In this document: positions 31,147-41,475 of the stretch, piece after piece
Layout: each line of letters begins with the position of its first letter
Position numbering within the stretch: position 1 is the first letter of the stretch
NCBI GenBank assembly: GCA_949825065.1
Contig: OX463842.1
Coordinates: forward strand, 36,823,323-36,887,322
Source of the DNA: Odontocerum albicorne
Lineage: Eukaryota; Arthropoda; Insecta; Trichoptera; Odontoceridae
Direction of reading: 5' to 3'
DNA length: 64,000 bases
Position numbers and translations under genes: made by a program
Notes under the pieces: generated by a model
The model's database searches: none
Told to the model about the DNA's origin: nothing
Seen by the model: the letters and a program-made list of their open reading frames with translations, nothing else

Positions 31147-32808
31147 AACTAACGCGTAGCCTTAGAAATACGCCCTCCCGACCCAGCTCTCTTCAAGGAC
31201 CAAATGGCCCCGTTTTCTCTGCTCGCGACCGCGCAGAGACCTTTGCTGACTCTCTAGCTAATATCTTCTCGCCAAATGCAGACCTCTCTAACCCCTCTCA
31301 CTCAATAATGGTCGACAATGCAGTTGCCGACATATTAAATGAGCAAACCCCCCCACACCACAGACTTCTTCTCACCGTTAGAAATTCAATCTATCATAAA
31401 AAATCTCATTAACAAAAAAGCCCCCGGCCCCGATAAAATCAATAATCTCACCTTGAAAAAACTTCCGAAAAAAGCCATTTACGCCCTTACCGCCATCTAC
31501 AATGCCTGCCTTCGACATAAATTCTTTCCAACCCCATTAAAAAACGCCGACGTCATCATGTTCCCTAAACCGGGTAAAAGCCACGTTATCCCTGAAAATC
31601 ACAGACCGATCAGTCTGCTCCCGACTCTAGGTAAAGTGCTCGAAAAATTAATCCTCGAACGTCTCTCGTTAGAAACTTACTCACGTAACATCATCCCAGA
31701 TTCGCAACACGGATTTAGGCCATTACACTCTACCAACCATCAGCTTCTTCGCGTTGTAGAACACATCATCAAATACTTCAGCTCCAAAGGCCTCACGACC
31801 CTCCTTTCACTAGACGTGGCGAAAGCCTTCGACACAGCCTGGCTCAACGGACTCATATTCAAACTGCACAAGTCAGGTATTCCCCTCAGACTAGTGCAAA
31901 TCATCGCATCATTCCTTGAAAATCGCTCCTTCTCCGTCAAAATAGACGGTATAAACTCATCCCCTCGCCCCATTCTGGCAGGTGTGCCCCAAGGTGCACT
32001 GTTGTCCCCTATCCTGTATAACATATACACGAGCGATATGCCCCAATTTTCACGTACACATTGTATCACCGCGCAATACGCTGACGACACAGCCTTTCTC
32101 TCTTCATCGAAATATGAGTCCGATTCCCACAACAGACTGCAAGACTTCATTCCCATTCTGGAGCACTGGTGCACCAAATGGAAGATCAAAATAAATCCCA
32201 CCAAAAGCACAGCAGTCCGCTTCTCACGCAGATACATCAAACCCGTCAGAACTCTTAAACTCTTCGGCCAGAGCGTCCCATGGTCAAAACACGTAAAATA
32301 CCTAGGCCTCACATTAGACAGTAGACTCTCGTGGCATAAACACGCCCTCAATATCAAATCAAAAGCTCACGGAACACTCAAATCATTATTTCCCTTGATC
32401 AGTAAATACAGCAAACTTAGCACGCGCACTAAACTCCACCTATATAAAGCGATCGTCAGACCGCAACTGACATGCGCCCTTCCGGTCTGGGGCCACGTGA
32501 AGAAAACAACGCTACATCACATTCAGATCATTCAAAACAAAGCCCTCCGCATAATTTTAAAAGCACCCTACATCGTCCGTAATTCAAGACTCCACGCAGA
32601 TACCAAACTACATACTATCCCCGAACATATGCGCGCTCTGGCCGAAAGGTTCTACAGCTCTATATCCCGTCATCCCAACCCAGTCATAAAAGCCTTAGAT
32701 AGCTACAACGCGAACACCAGTTACAGACACACTCGTCCGAAATCAATATTTCGAAACATCCCCCTGACCCCCCCCCCCCTCTTTAACTCTAATCATCCCC
32801 CCAAATGA
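31147..32808 (+). pseudogene. LINE ORF2: reverse transcriptase, broken upstream
   Basis: A shift at the run of seven C near 31353 separates the linker from the 489-codon frame 31339-32808. That frame has the whole RT: APGPDKINNLTLK, FPKPGK with HRPISLLPTLGKVLEK, HGFRPLHST, LSLDVAKAFDTAW (catalytic Asp at about residue 159), GVPQGALLSPILYNIYTSD and AQYADDTAFL (YADD at 247-250). C-terminal jockey motifs (VKYLGLTLDSRLSW; LYKAIVRPQLTCALPVWG) follow. Only the N-terminal linker is damaged, so RT may have been lost recently. Confidence 0.9.
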
Positions 32809-33227
32809 CCCCCGATTGTCACTCTGAACACCCCATCATCGATAATTCCTCCGGCAGACAGTTTACCCCCATAGGCAACCGCATTTCTCACCTTCAATAA
32901 ACATTTTCTACACCTTAATATATTTATAAAAGTCACACACGTTTCCCCACTCATTTACTTATCTACATATACTTTATTCATTCTTATAATTTATTCACCA
33001 TCATTATTTTTTTTTTCACCCATTCAATATAAAACAGTGTGTGACGACACAAATTTATGTATATTTGTATTTAATATTATGTATATATCATCATATTTAT
33101 ATATGTATTTAATCGTTTATAATTTCTCATAATCATTCATAAAATCAAAACATTTACCACAAACCTATCCTTTCCCGATTCCCAAAAAGATCCAAAAATT
33201 TCCAATAAATATCTTAACAGTCAGAAC

Positions 33228-33294
33228 TTATCCGATGAAGGAGTAAGGTGTCCTACCATCGGACCGAAACTCCGAACAAGCTATCCATCACTTG
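33228..33294 (+). other. 3'-terminal hairpin of the LINE
   Basis: TCCGATGAAGGAG and CCTACCATCGGA can pair (outer arms TCCGATG/CATCGGA). The hairpin is followed by CCGAAACTCCGAACAAG and the element end. A hairpin followed by 'cgaaac' and no poly(A) is a recurrent design of LINE 3' ends that the element's RT recognises. The terminus is set by the 11-bp target duplication. Confidence 0.65.
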
Positions 33295-33529
33295 TTAGTA
33301 GAATTAGGTTAACAAATTTCAAGGATTCTAAAGCATTTAAGAGTTAGTAGACTGAATTTCGAAGTTTTAAGATGTTAAAACATTAGGTATCTACCCTAAC
33401 AGGAAAATTATAACAATATTTTAAAGATAAAACTTACACAATTAAGATTCTTGACATGGTTTCGTTGAAGCACTGGAACTTCTGCTGGAACTCTTGTTTC
33501 GTAGGGACGCTTGACGAATGGGGCCTTCT

Positions 33530-33685
33530 TCAGAGGGCTGGATCTCGGAGCGTTGTTCTCCGCAGCGATGGCTTGATCTTGAAGGTTTCTTCTTCAGAGG
33601 TGGCTGAATCTCAGAGCGTTGTCTTCAGCAGCGATGGCTTGATCTTGAAGGTTTGTCTCTGCAGCGACGACTTGAACAGTAGAAT
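33530..33685 (-). repeat. Two-copy repeat of about 66 bp in the errantivirus leader
   Basis: The plus-strand unit GAGCGTTGTTCTCCGCAGCG, then ATGGCTTGATCTTGAAGGTT, recurs as GAGCGTTGTCTTCAGCAGCG, then the same second block. A third partial CTGCAGCGACGACTTGAAC follows. It lies in the untranslated leader between primer binding site and gag. The Drosophila gypsy insulator is also a leader repeat, but I see no evidence of the same binding sites here. Confidence 0.7.
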
Positions 33686-33874
33686 TCTTCTGTCTTGGTC
33701 CGAAGAGTTTTCAGTCGTATATTCTTATATATTCGGCACTTGTCGAAATATGTTTCGACTTGGCTTGTTTCGATTATATAAGTATATAATATTTCCAGTA
33801 ATTCGCGGTGTTAGTTTCGCGATTTCACGTAGGTCCTTTTTCGATGAAAATTATTTCAATAGGTCGAAAAGGAT

Positions 33875-33892
33875 ATCCCGCTTCTGACACCA
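33875..33892 (-). promoter_or_regulatory. tRNA primer binding site (tRNA-Leu type)
   Basis: On the minus strand TGGTGTCAGAAGCGGGAT lies 10 bases inside the 5' LTR. It begins with the TGG that pairs to a tRNA CCA end. From memory, the rest resembles the complement of an insect leucine tRNA 3' end (TGGTGTCAGAAGTGGG is a common leucine-type site). Confidence 0.8.
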
Positions 33893-33902
33893 ATTTATTT
33901 TC

Positions 33903-34513
33903 TGTTATGGCCTTTTGCAACGAAAACACTTTTAGAATTTCAACGTGTAGTTTTATTTGTATGAAGGTTGAATTACATTGATGTATAATATTAACAGTAT
34001 TATAATAAGGATGATGTTAATATCTTAGCGGCTTTAAAAATAGTGATGCTGCCTCAGATATGACGTCCTATTTAAAGCAAAGATAACTATACCACGACCC
34101 TTCAATAGATTAAGAAGGAATCCGTCGAGCATGTTATGTTTGCCCTTTAAGGTCAAATCGATATCGGTGATTTATCCATCGCAGCTTACCCATTTAGTGA
34201 TATTTAATCTTTATTGATTTGGGCAGACGAGAGGATAACTTAAATATAATGCATTGAAGTTAAATTGACACTAATGTGATAATAGGATCTAGTACATGGT
34301 TAGTATCGATAAGCTTGACAAGGGTATAATATAAACTATAATATTTATTTGAATGTGGATAAGATAACATCGGTTTTGGTTATTATACCGTGTTACAGAT
34401 AATGCCAATATTAATAGGTTCTTAGATAAGTGGTACATTGGTTTGCATAATATATTGAGGGTGAATGAGATAAGAAGATAAGATTAACATGCGCTCGCAG
34501 TAGATACATGACA
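33903..34513 (-). repeat. Errantivirus 5' LTR
   Basis: The 611-bp repeat at the upstream end of the minus-strand provirus. It starts TGTCATGTATCTACTGCGAG (minus strand) and ends at 33903 with CCATAACA. A polyadenylation signal AATAAA lies on the minus strand at 33952-33957, about 50 bases before the LTR end, as expected for the R region. The LTR would carry the promoter for genomic RNA. This copy has no insertion and shows the empty mariner site. Confidence 0.95.
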
Positions 34514-34544
34514 CACTTATCACAAACACTTTATCTATATATAG

Positions 34545-34723
34545 CAGACATGTCAAACTCGTTTTTCGCTACGATCACTGAAGGCCGCATATTTTCAAAA
34601 TTAAAAAAATATTTACTTCAAAATAGCTAAATAACATTTTATTCCATCTTTGAGTTAAATATGTTTTAAAGTCTCGGAGGGCCGCAGATTTATTGTAGGC
34701 GAGCCACGTATTTGACATGCCTG
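34545..34723. mobile_element. hAT MITE (179 bp)
   Basis: The ends are CAGACATGTCAAACTCG and, inverted, CAGGCATGTCAAATACG, a terminal repeat of about 17 bp with three mismatches. It has no coding capacity. The flanks ATATATAG (34537-34544) and ATCTACAG (34724-34731) agree at six of eight positions, which fits a worn 8-bp hAT duplication. It lies about 30 bp outside the errantivirus. Confidence 0.75.
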
Positions 34724-34731
34724 ATCTACAG

Positions 34732-36190
34732 TCTCATCATCCAGACCATAATCGCAGCAAGAATCCTCCACAATACTGTGATGGCTTTACGGCGCTTTTA
34801 AGTTTGTCAAAAATATAACTAACTAATGATTGACTGGTAGCGTGATTATGCTGAATGACACAATATGGGAGATGGACTGAGGATCCTAAGCGGGAAAGTG
34901 CGGTCGATCAAAAAATAAAGAAGATTAGTCGATCGAGGAATAATGGAGATTGTTCGATCGAGGAATAAATTAAGATAATTCAATCGAGGAATAAATTAAT
35001 TGAACCATTTAGCGCTGTCAATGAACAATGAACAAAAGTATAAAAAGTGATAAGTTCAGCAATATTTAATGTTCTGTTCGATCTCACCAGCATCCACGCT
35101 GTCATAGGGAAGAAAATAAGCCACCATCCTTTTTCTTTATTTTTTATGAGCGCGACTTCACGTAATGACGAAGAAGGAACTGTTCAATCTGGTGACAACA
35201 CGTCTAAGTGTGAAAAAAATAGGAGCGACGGCGGACCTAAGGTCCGACATCACAGGAGATGAAAAATGACTCGCATTGCTGAAACCGCAGTAAATATATT
35301 TATAAAGCGACTTAAGGCCTGGAGTCTAAACAGCCTAGCATGTTGCTAGTACTTACACAAAAAAAAATAGAATGCAGCAAAACTATCCCATGACTTTATA
35401 TAAGGTAATGTAAGCTACTTGGTTGAGTTATGGTTATGTTTAGTTGTGCTAGACAGAATACATTTTTCAGTCCTAGACTCATATGGCTGAAAGTGAAGGT
35501 TTGGTTGACATATAATATTTTCTTACGGTTCTAGAGTATGCACATGTTAACTCAAAAGAGAATCAAACAAAATTGGACTTCTGAGAGAGAGTAAAATAAG
35601 GGTTTTAATGCTTAGTTACAGATCATTATAGAGTGGGAGATCTCTTCGATTGGGTGTCCAGTTTTTTGTTTTCTCAAGGGTAATTTAGTCAACCCACTAT
35701 TCCTGGACAGTCTTATTTAATAGAAAAGTTATATATTATATACTAGTCATGGTTTGTATGTTTCGGATAATAATTTGAGACAAAGCCCCCATAAATTGCT
35801 CTATTAACCTATAAGTCGAACCAAATAGCATTTGGAAATGGTGGTAGGTAGAGCAATCTCATTTTTAAGCATGTGTGTCCTCATATAGACGTGTTTCGTG
35901 TGTCGCTCAACTCCTTCAGGAAAAATCGCTTTAATCTAGTGTAATACTTGAAATATTTTTTTATATTATTTAACATGTTACATTTTATTATAATGTTTTA
36001 GTGTACCATATACATTTTTATTATTGTTTTTATCAACTAAGTCTGAGAATGTTGAATTGTTTTATACATTTTTTTGTACTTGTAATTAATAAATGGAATT
36101 TAATTTATATACGAGTATAACAAATGTACATGGTCTTCTGTATTATGATGACATATGTATGCATAGTTATGCTCGAAATCGAAGGCGATT
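34732..36190. other. No gene recognised; imperfect 26-bp repeats at 34905-34998
   Basis: Four imperfect units around the motif TCGATCGAGGAATAA lie at 34905-34998. Nothing else is supported. ORF 35047-35262 lacks motifs. A 12-base GGACCT/AGGTCC palindrome lies near 35234. Confidence 0.4.
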
Positions 36191-36199
36191 TAAGAAATA

Positions 36200-36520
36200 T
36201 GATAAAGGAGCTGTATGAGAGATGCCTAATAAAATATTGAAAAATGAATGTAGGGAAATTAAAGGTTCTGGTAATCTAGATTAAACTGTAAGGTATGCGA
36301 GGAAGAGGTGGATTGAAGAAAACCAAACTGTTTCAAGTGGATCATATTTTGAAAGAAGGTAAAGTGAGAAGTATTAAAAATGGAAGATTATGCATGACAA
36401 AATGTATAAATGTGGAGGAGACGTAAGTTGGGTATTTGGATAGAAAAGTTTGGCGATCTGTTCCCTCTGCCTACTCCGCAAGGGGTATGGTGTAATGACG
36501 TGTATGTATGTATTGAAAGT
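36200..36520 (+). mobile_element. LINE 3' fragment, LRWFGHVE family
   Basis: Shares GATCATATTTTGAAAGAAGG, then AATGTGGAGGAG, GATCTGTTCCCTCTGCCTAC and a CAAGGGGTATGG tail with the other copies of this family. No frame survives. Confidence 0.6.
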
Positions 36521-37300
36521 GATGAAAAGGTAAATAACAAATTGAAGAATGTCAACTAAGAAAGACAGAGGCTGAAGCTATTTAATTGGTTCTTGACCGT
36601 GGCTAAAAAGCATAAAAAGTATATAAAATTGCTAAAGAGAGGTGAACTCCAAGGAAAGTTTCTTTGGTTGTTAATTTATGAATAAAATTATATATTTGTA
36701 AGCAGGGACATCGTCTCGGTGTGTCATTTTAATTTTTGTAAGGGCAACCCTTAATTTGATGTCCCATCATTTCTTATTTTACAAGGACAACTAATTTTAC
36801 CGGTGCAAAGAATAAAAGGCACCGAATTAAAAAAATGTCTTTTGTGCATTTATGAATATTATTATTATTAAAAATGGAAGTCGTTTAATTATAGAGTTCG
36901 ATTAGTTATCCCCCAACCCCAAAATAGGTTTTCATAAAAATACAGCAACCAACAATAAAAATACCGCTTTAAAACACATATTTTTTTAATTGCTGTGTCA
37001 AAAAAATTTAACAATTAAAAATATTAAATATATGAATAAGATACTTTCAAAAATCTAAGTCAAAAGAGATGGTAATTACGAATAATATTGTCAATCTTAT
37101 ATAATAATTCAAATAAATTAGAATTTAACCAAAATAATCAATTTAAAAATTAAAAATAGACAATTAAAAAATATGTCGTAAAATAGTCATAAAAAGGGTA
37201 TTTAGAAAACAATTGAAATCAATTTGACTTTAAAATAAACTTTTCAAAGATATACGAAAACCGTCTCACTAAAGAAACGTCGCTAGACTTACAAGGGTGG
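36521..37300. other. AT-rich, no gene recognised
   Basis: A pair of inverted motifs (GGGACATC near 36714 and GATGTCCC near 36759) suggests an old repeat, but no element could be defined. Confidence 0.35.
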
Positions 37301-37304
37301 ACAA

Positions 37305-37640
37305 TTTTTTGGGGTGTGTTCGAAAGCGCGCCAAGCAGCCGAAATTTTCAGGGGGCTGTTCATGAAAGCGCGCACACTATCCCTCAGTCTGAGCCCGGAG
37401 ATCGCCAGGGAAAGTTCACGCACTTCCGTATCCGCTCAGACTATTTATATACACTGTGAAAAAAGAATCGCATCCGCTGATAAGTGAAAAATAACCGTCA
37501 ATACTGTGCGTTCGCGTAAAATGCTTTTTCTCGGATGTGCGAGGCTTTATTGGTATATTTTTAATTCAGTTAAAGTACTGCAAAGCCTTCCAAGGCTCCT
37601 TGTCGTGAAATAAAAGAAGTGGGAGGCAACTAGCTTCGTC
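37305..37640 (+). promoter_or_regulatory. Candidate promoter and 5' non-coding exon
   Basis: A relatively GC-rich, non-repetitive block. CTATTTATATACAC at 37441-37454 could be a TATA box, with a CAGTCTGAG initiator-like motif before it. About 190 bp downstream, CGTC|GTAAGT at 37637-37646 matches the splice-donor consensus exactly, and a weaker donor AAG|GTAAAA follows at 37665. No ATG-led coding frame is convincing, so it would be a 5' UTR exon. It could belong to the gene whose coding starts at 50296. This is inference from composition and signals only. Confidence 0.3.
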
Positions 37641-37646
37641 GTAAGT

Positions 37647-38365
37647 GCGTCGTTACAGAAAAAGGTAAAATATTATTACAAAATGTTTGATTTCTCATTT
37701 TGAAGTAATAGTTTACTGTTGTTGCGCTGTTTTAAAATAAATAATGAAACTAATGGCAAAATTCAATAAGATTAAATTTAATATTCTTACACTCAAGATG
37801 TTTGTTAGACTGCAAGATCTTCTCTCATTATTTTTCTATTTATTTAAAAAAACTTTGTTCAATTTTATGTAAAATGCTTAAATATCGATGTCCTTGTAAA
37901 ATAACATTTAATATAATTTGAAAATAGTTTTTAATGTTTGAGATAATATTATTTACTTCTTATTTGACGTTTCATTTTTCTTGATTATCTGTTATCGAAT
38001 TTTTATATTTTTTATATTTAATGAATTTCGTATATGCGGGCCAAAAATTATTTTTTCATAAATCATGTACCTATGCGTAATTTAAAGTTATAAATAAACG
38101 CGTAGGTGTTTCGTTTTCGAGATGAGGGAGGCAGGGGTGATAGGTAGCCAGGCGCTGCGACTGCGCACATAGGGAATGAAATCGATCAAAAAGTCTTAAG
38201 TAAACTTTAATTAAATCACATATGCGGTTTGGCTTCAGGATTTCTATAAAATTAAAAATCACGAAAAATCCTTGAAACACGATTTTTTCCATTTTCATAA
38301 GTCTACTTTATATCCAATATTTTGATTTCCACTAAAAATATTCAACCTCGACTCTCCATGCCGCG
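37647..38365. other. No recognised feature
   Basis: AT-rich sequence. ORF 38071-38298 (minus) has no family motif. Confidence 0.35.
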
Positions 38366-38370
38366 TGCTT

Positions 38371-38622
38371 AAAATGGGCTCAGACTAGTTACACATTTTG
38401 AATTCTTGCTATAGATATCCAAATGGGCTCAGACTAGTTACACATTTTGAATTCTTGCTATGGATATCCAAATGGGCTCAGACTAGTTACACATTTTGAA
38501 TTCTTGCTATAGATATCCGAAATGGGCTCAGACTAGTTACACATTTTGAATTCTTGCTTTATAGATATCCAAAATGGGCTCAGACTAGTTACACATTTTG
38601 AATTCTTGCTATAGATATCCAA
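38371..38622. repeat. 49-51-bp minisatellite, five copies
   Basis: The unit AATGGGCTCAGACTAGTTAC, continuing ACATTTTGAATTCTTGCTAT and AGATATCC, starts at 38373, 38422, 38470, 38521 and 38573. Copies are almost identical and differ by one- or two-base indels at the junctions. Confidence 0.95.
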
Positions 38623-38810
38623 ATGTTTGAATAAATTAACTCTCCTCAATTTCTCAATGAATTGTAGACTATTAGATATTTTTAAAGCACTTAAACTTCA
38701 ATGCCATTAAGTCTCTTTCTCGTCTCCTCGTGTAACAATGGCAAAGCGATTTACCTACCTTTAGCTCTTATACACATTTAAGAAAAAAATTAACGCTTTT
38801 AATGGGTAAA

Positions 38811-39034
38811 ATCAAACCTAGTTCTTAGGGTTTAAATTATCGTAATTGTCATTTCGAATCCCCTACATAGTTTCATATCCTCTAATCAAACCTAGTTTTT
38901 AGGGTTTAAATTATCGTAATTATCATTTCGAATCCCCTACTTAGTTTCACATCCTCTAATCAAACCTAGTTCTTAGGGTTTAAATTATCGTAATTGTCAT
39001 TTCGAATCCCCTACTTAGTTTCATATCCTCTAAT
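38811..39034. repeat. 74-bp minisatellite, three copies
   Basis: Units starting ATCAAACCTAGTTCTTAGGG lie at 38811, 38885 and 38959, with four or so substitutions among them. The array lies only about 190 bp from the 50-bp array but has an unrelated sequence. Confidence 0.95.
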
Positions 39035-39569
39035 CAAAAATAAAATCGATAAAATTGATAAAAGATAATTCATGTATCATATTTAAAATATGACGTAAAA
39101 AGTCTTAAAATGTAATTTCTTAAGTATTAAAATATTTAACTCCATTGTACAAAATGTGTACTCATATACGTTTCTCAACTTTTGGAAAATGAAAACATCT
39201 TGTAAATAAATAAACGGCAATATCTTAGACCTAATTCTATAGAATCTGTTATTTTGAAAATTATAGACCTCTTTGTATTGAGTAAGTAATATTGTTTGGA
39301 ACCCAATGCGCGTCAACTATTTTATTTTCAAGTACGCCATCTTTTATGATTCTTCAACTAATTAAATAAACCTTATTTATTATTTTAAAGCTTTATTTTT
39401 AATTATTAACGACGGTTTTCCAAATCAAACGATAATCTGGATGAAAACCGAAAAACTGTTTCAAAGGAAAGAAATGTCAATCTATAATTTTCCACTTTAT
39501 TCTTTCATACTATCTACCACACTTACTTAGTTAATAATTATATTATTCTAAGACAAACATAAATACTAT

Positions 39570-39940
39570 TACTCTGCATCCCTGTCGGGTAGGCCGAAAA
39601 GAGAGAGCGTCGGGCTTTTCCATCACAACAAATATATTTTCAACTCCTCTACATATATAATCCTTATCACGCAGACTCCTCAATTCCACTGTCTTCTAAC
39701 ATTATTTGCTTACACAATTCTATTCATATGGTCTAATTAACTTTTCTTGGTGTTCCTCTGCTACGCCTTTCACTCACGGATACACTATTTTTTACTGTCA
39801 TATGTAAAACGAATGATAACCGAAGGATGTTCACTGCAGATTATTTCAGCAGTTACTCATTTTAAGTACTCACACCATACAAAAGTGCTCCTCTTCAACC
39901 TACTTATCTCATCAATCTTTATTTAACACTTATTGTTAAT
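39570..39940 (-). mobile_element. LINE 3' fragment, LRWFGHVE family, minus strand
   Basis: Begins with GCATCCCTGTCGGGTAGGCC, the inverted 3' end seen in other copies (TACCCTGACAGGTAGGC near 47265). It continues with the inverted 'fatty' CTTTTCTTGGTGTTCCTCTG block. No open frame is kept. Confidence 0.6.
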
Positions 39941-39969
39941 AATTTTATACGTGTTTTATTATACTTTCG

Positions 39970-40178
39970 TTGAATATATAACCTGGTGGATTTAAATATT
40001 GCCGGATGGCAATATTTTCCTACCATTCAAAAAAGTGTTAAAAAGAAGCTTTAACATTGTAAAAACCAAACTGGAAGTATCTGTTTAAAGATATTGGATA
40101 GCAAAAATAATTAAACCAGTGAACCCCAGATTAAATACAGCCGTCTTACGAACTAAGCCACGGAGGTTTTCGCAGTGC
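39970..40178 (-). repeat. SINE copy, minus strand
   Basis: Inverted tail (ATAACCTGGTGGATTTAAAT, with the hairpin ATTGCCGGATGGCAAT) comes first. The inverted head follows at 40115-40175 (GAACCCCAGAT, then GCCGTCTTACGAACTAAGCC ACGGAGG as A-box complement). Confidence 0.65.
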
Positions 40179-41060
40179 AAATATTCCCACCTTTTACAAA
40201 AAAACATTTAGATATTTATTACTGGAACATAAAAATGATGTTGATTTGATATTTTATAGGGAAAAGGGAATACAATATTGAGACAGTGATTACTTTTTGC
40301 CAGTTTATACAATACATTTGAACGTGTATGAGATGACAAAAGATTGTCGAGGAAAAAAGTATTGATCGATCTTACCCACTCCTACTCACCGCTGCCTTCC
40401 ACAGGTGGTTTGGCTTACACAGACTTCACAGGGGAGCTTAATTATTCTTTCAAAACAAATAATAATATTATTTACAGTCTGGAATAGAAGAGGGTGGATA
40501 CTACTGAAGTTGATAAAAGACTTGTACTTATTATTCCCACTAATGATTGTGTATTCTGTATTAAAATAGGGGAGATACGAATTCATTTGCACGAATTTGA
40601 AATAAAAACGTTTTATTGTAATTACAGGAAAGTTCAACGTAAATAAAAGGAATCGAAAAAATAATAGTTTCGGTAAAGGATTACCTTTATAAATATTTTT
40701 CAGTATTGATTTTACCAAAATATCGAATAATAAACGATATAAACATATTCCAACCTCTTATGAGATGTCAAAAAAATATTGATTGATAACAATCGAAGAA
40801 ATCCGATGTTAATATTTATTAAAATCGATCAATCTTTTAACCAAAAAAATGCAGTCTATAAAAATATTTATTATTTTCTAGCACTGATTATATTTAAATA
40901 TAGCTCATATATTAAATAATAATCAAATTTTTCGTGAATTCTTGTCGAGAAACTACTTTTTAAATAAATTCGCGAAGTATTATTTTCAATTTATTTTTCA
41001 CTGATTATGAGAATGATGTATAGTATCTGATAAGTAAATTGTATGAAATATATGAAGAGA
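40179..41060. other. No recognised feature
   Basis: AT-rich. ORF 40386-40718 (minus, 110 codons) lacks recognisable motifs and has a low-complexity AT-driven composition. Confidence 0.35.
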
Positions 41061-41475
41061 AAGATCTGAGAGTTAATATTGTAAAATTCAATGTCACGGT
41101 GATAGAAAAGTGTGAAAGGGTAAAGGCGATATATGGGTGAAAAATTAAATATTAGAGCAAGCTAAAGAATTATATAATTCAGGTAGTATTTTCTCAGACG
41201 ATGATAGAGTTACGAAGATTATATAATGGCGTGTAGTGATAGAAAACAAAGTCAATAGGGCATTAAAATATATGTGCTCGAACCGGACAGAATCAAAGTC
41301 TGCTAAGGTGATAGTCCTTAACAGTATTTTACGAACATTGATGCATGTAAGTGAAACGTGTAGAAATTGTATGAGGTGTCTATATGTAAAAGAGGTGAAA
41401 TATGTGTATCGAGATAGGATAGGCACCTCTCCTCTCTACCTACCCGAATAGGAAAATGATGTGATGGTATGTATT
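41060..41475 (+). mobile_element. LINE ORF2 C-terminal fragment, LRWFGHVE family
   Basis: Parallels the copy at 52020 over several hundred bases. Both contain TGATAGAAAAGTGTGAAA, then GGTAGTATTTTCTCAGA(C/T)GATG (which would encode GSIFSDD), then the CCTCTCTACCTACCCGAATAG end followed by GATGGTATGTAT. Stops are scattered through it. Confidence 0.65.

Larger units (their letters stand above)
27739..33294 (+). mobile_element. Jockey-like LINE, full length with precise ends
   Basis: This LINE is inserted in the errantivirus leader, opposite in orientation to the provirus. An 11-bp direct repeat TTAGTAGAATT flanks it (27728-27738 and 33295-33305). It begins CAGTTCAGTCACGG, which includes an initiator-like TCAGTC as in internal promoters of jockey elements. 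It then has a 5' UTR with an (AT)n run, ORF1, ORF2 (broken) and a 3' UTR ending in a hairpin rather than a poly(A) tail. The length is 5556 bp. ORF1 is intact, but ORF2 needs several repairs, so the copy is non-autonomous. Confidence 0.88.
19036..34513 (-). mobile_element. Errantivirus (gypsy-type LTR retrotransposon) provirus, defective, with nested insertions
   Basis: Two 611-bp LTRs (33903-34513 and, after removing a mariner and its duplicated TA, 19036-20935) bracket a minus-strand gag-pol-env element. The LTR begins TGTCATG and ends CCATAACA on the minus strand. CACT lies directly outside both LTRs (19032-19035 and 34514-34517), a 4-bp target duplication. A primer binding site and polypurine tract sit at the expected inner edges. 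By my alignment the LTRs differ at six positions (about 1%). Without the two nested elements the provirus is about 8.6 kb. pol and env carry stops and frameshifts, so this copy cannot make its full protein set. Confidence 0.95.

Noticed and set aside
33456..33887. 143-codon plus-strand ORF
   Set aside because: It covers the errantivirus leader antisense to its transcript and follows the tandem repeat. No protein family is recognised.
36714..36767. Terminal inverted repeats of a small DNA transposon (GGGACATC / GATGTCCC)
   Set aside because: Only eight bases match and no target duplication flanks them.
40386..40718. 110-codon minus-strand ORF as a real gene
   Set aside because: AT-driven composition, no motif, no splice or promoter signals, and no link to a neighbour.
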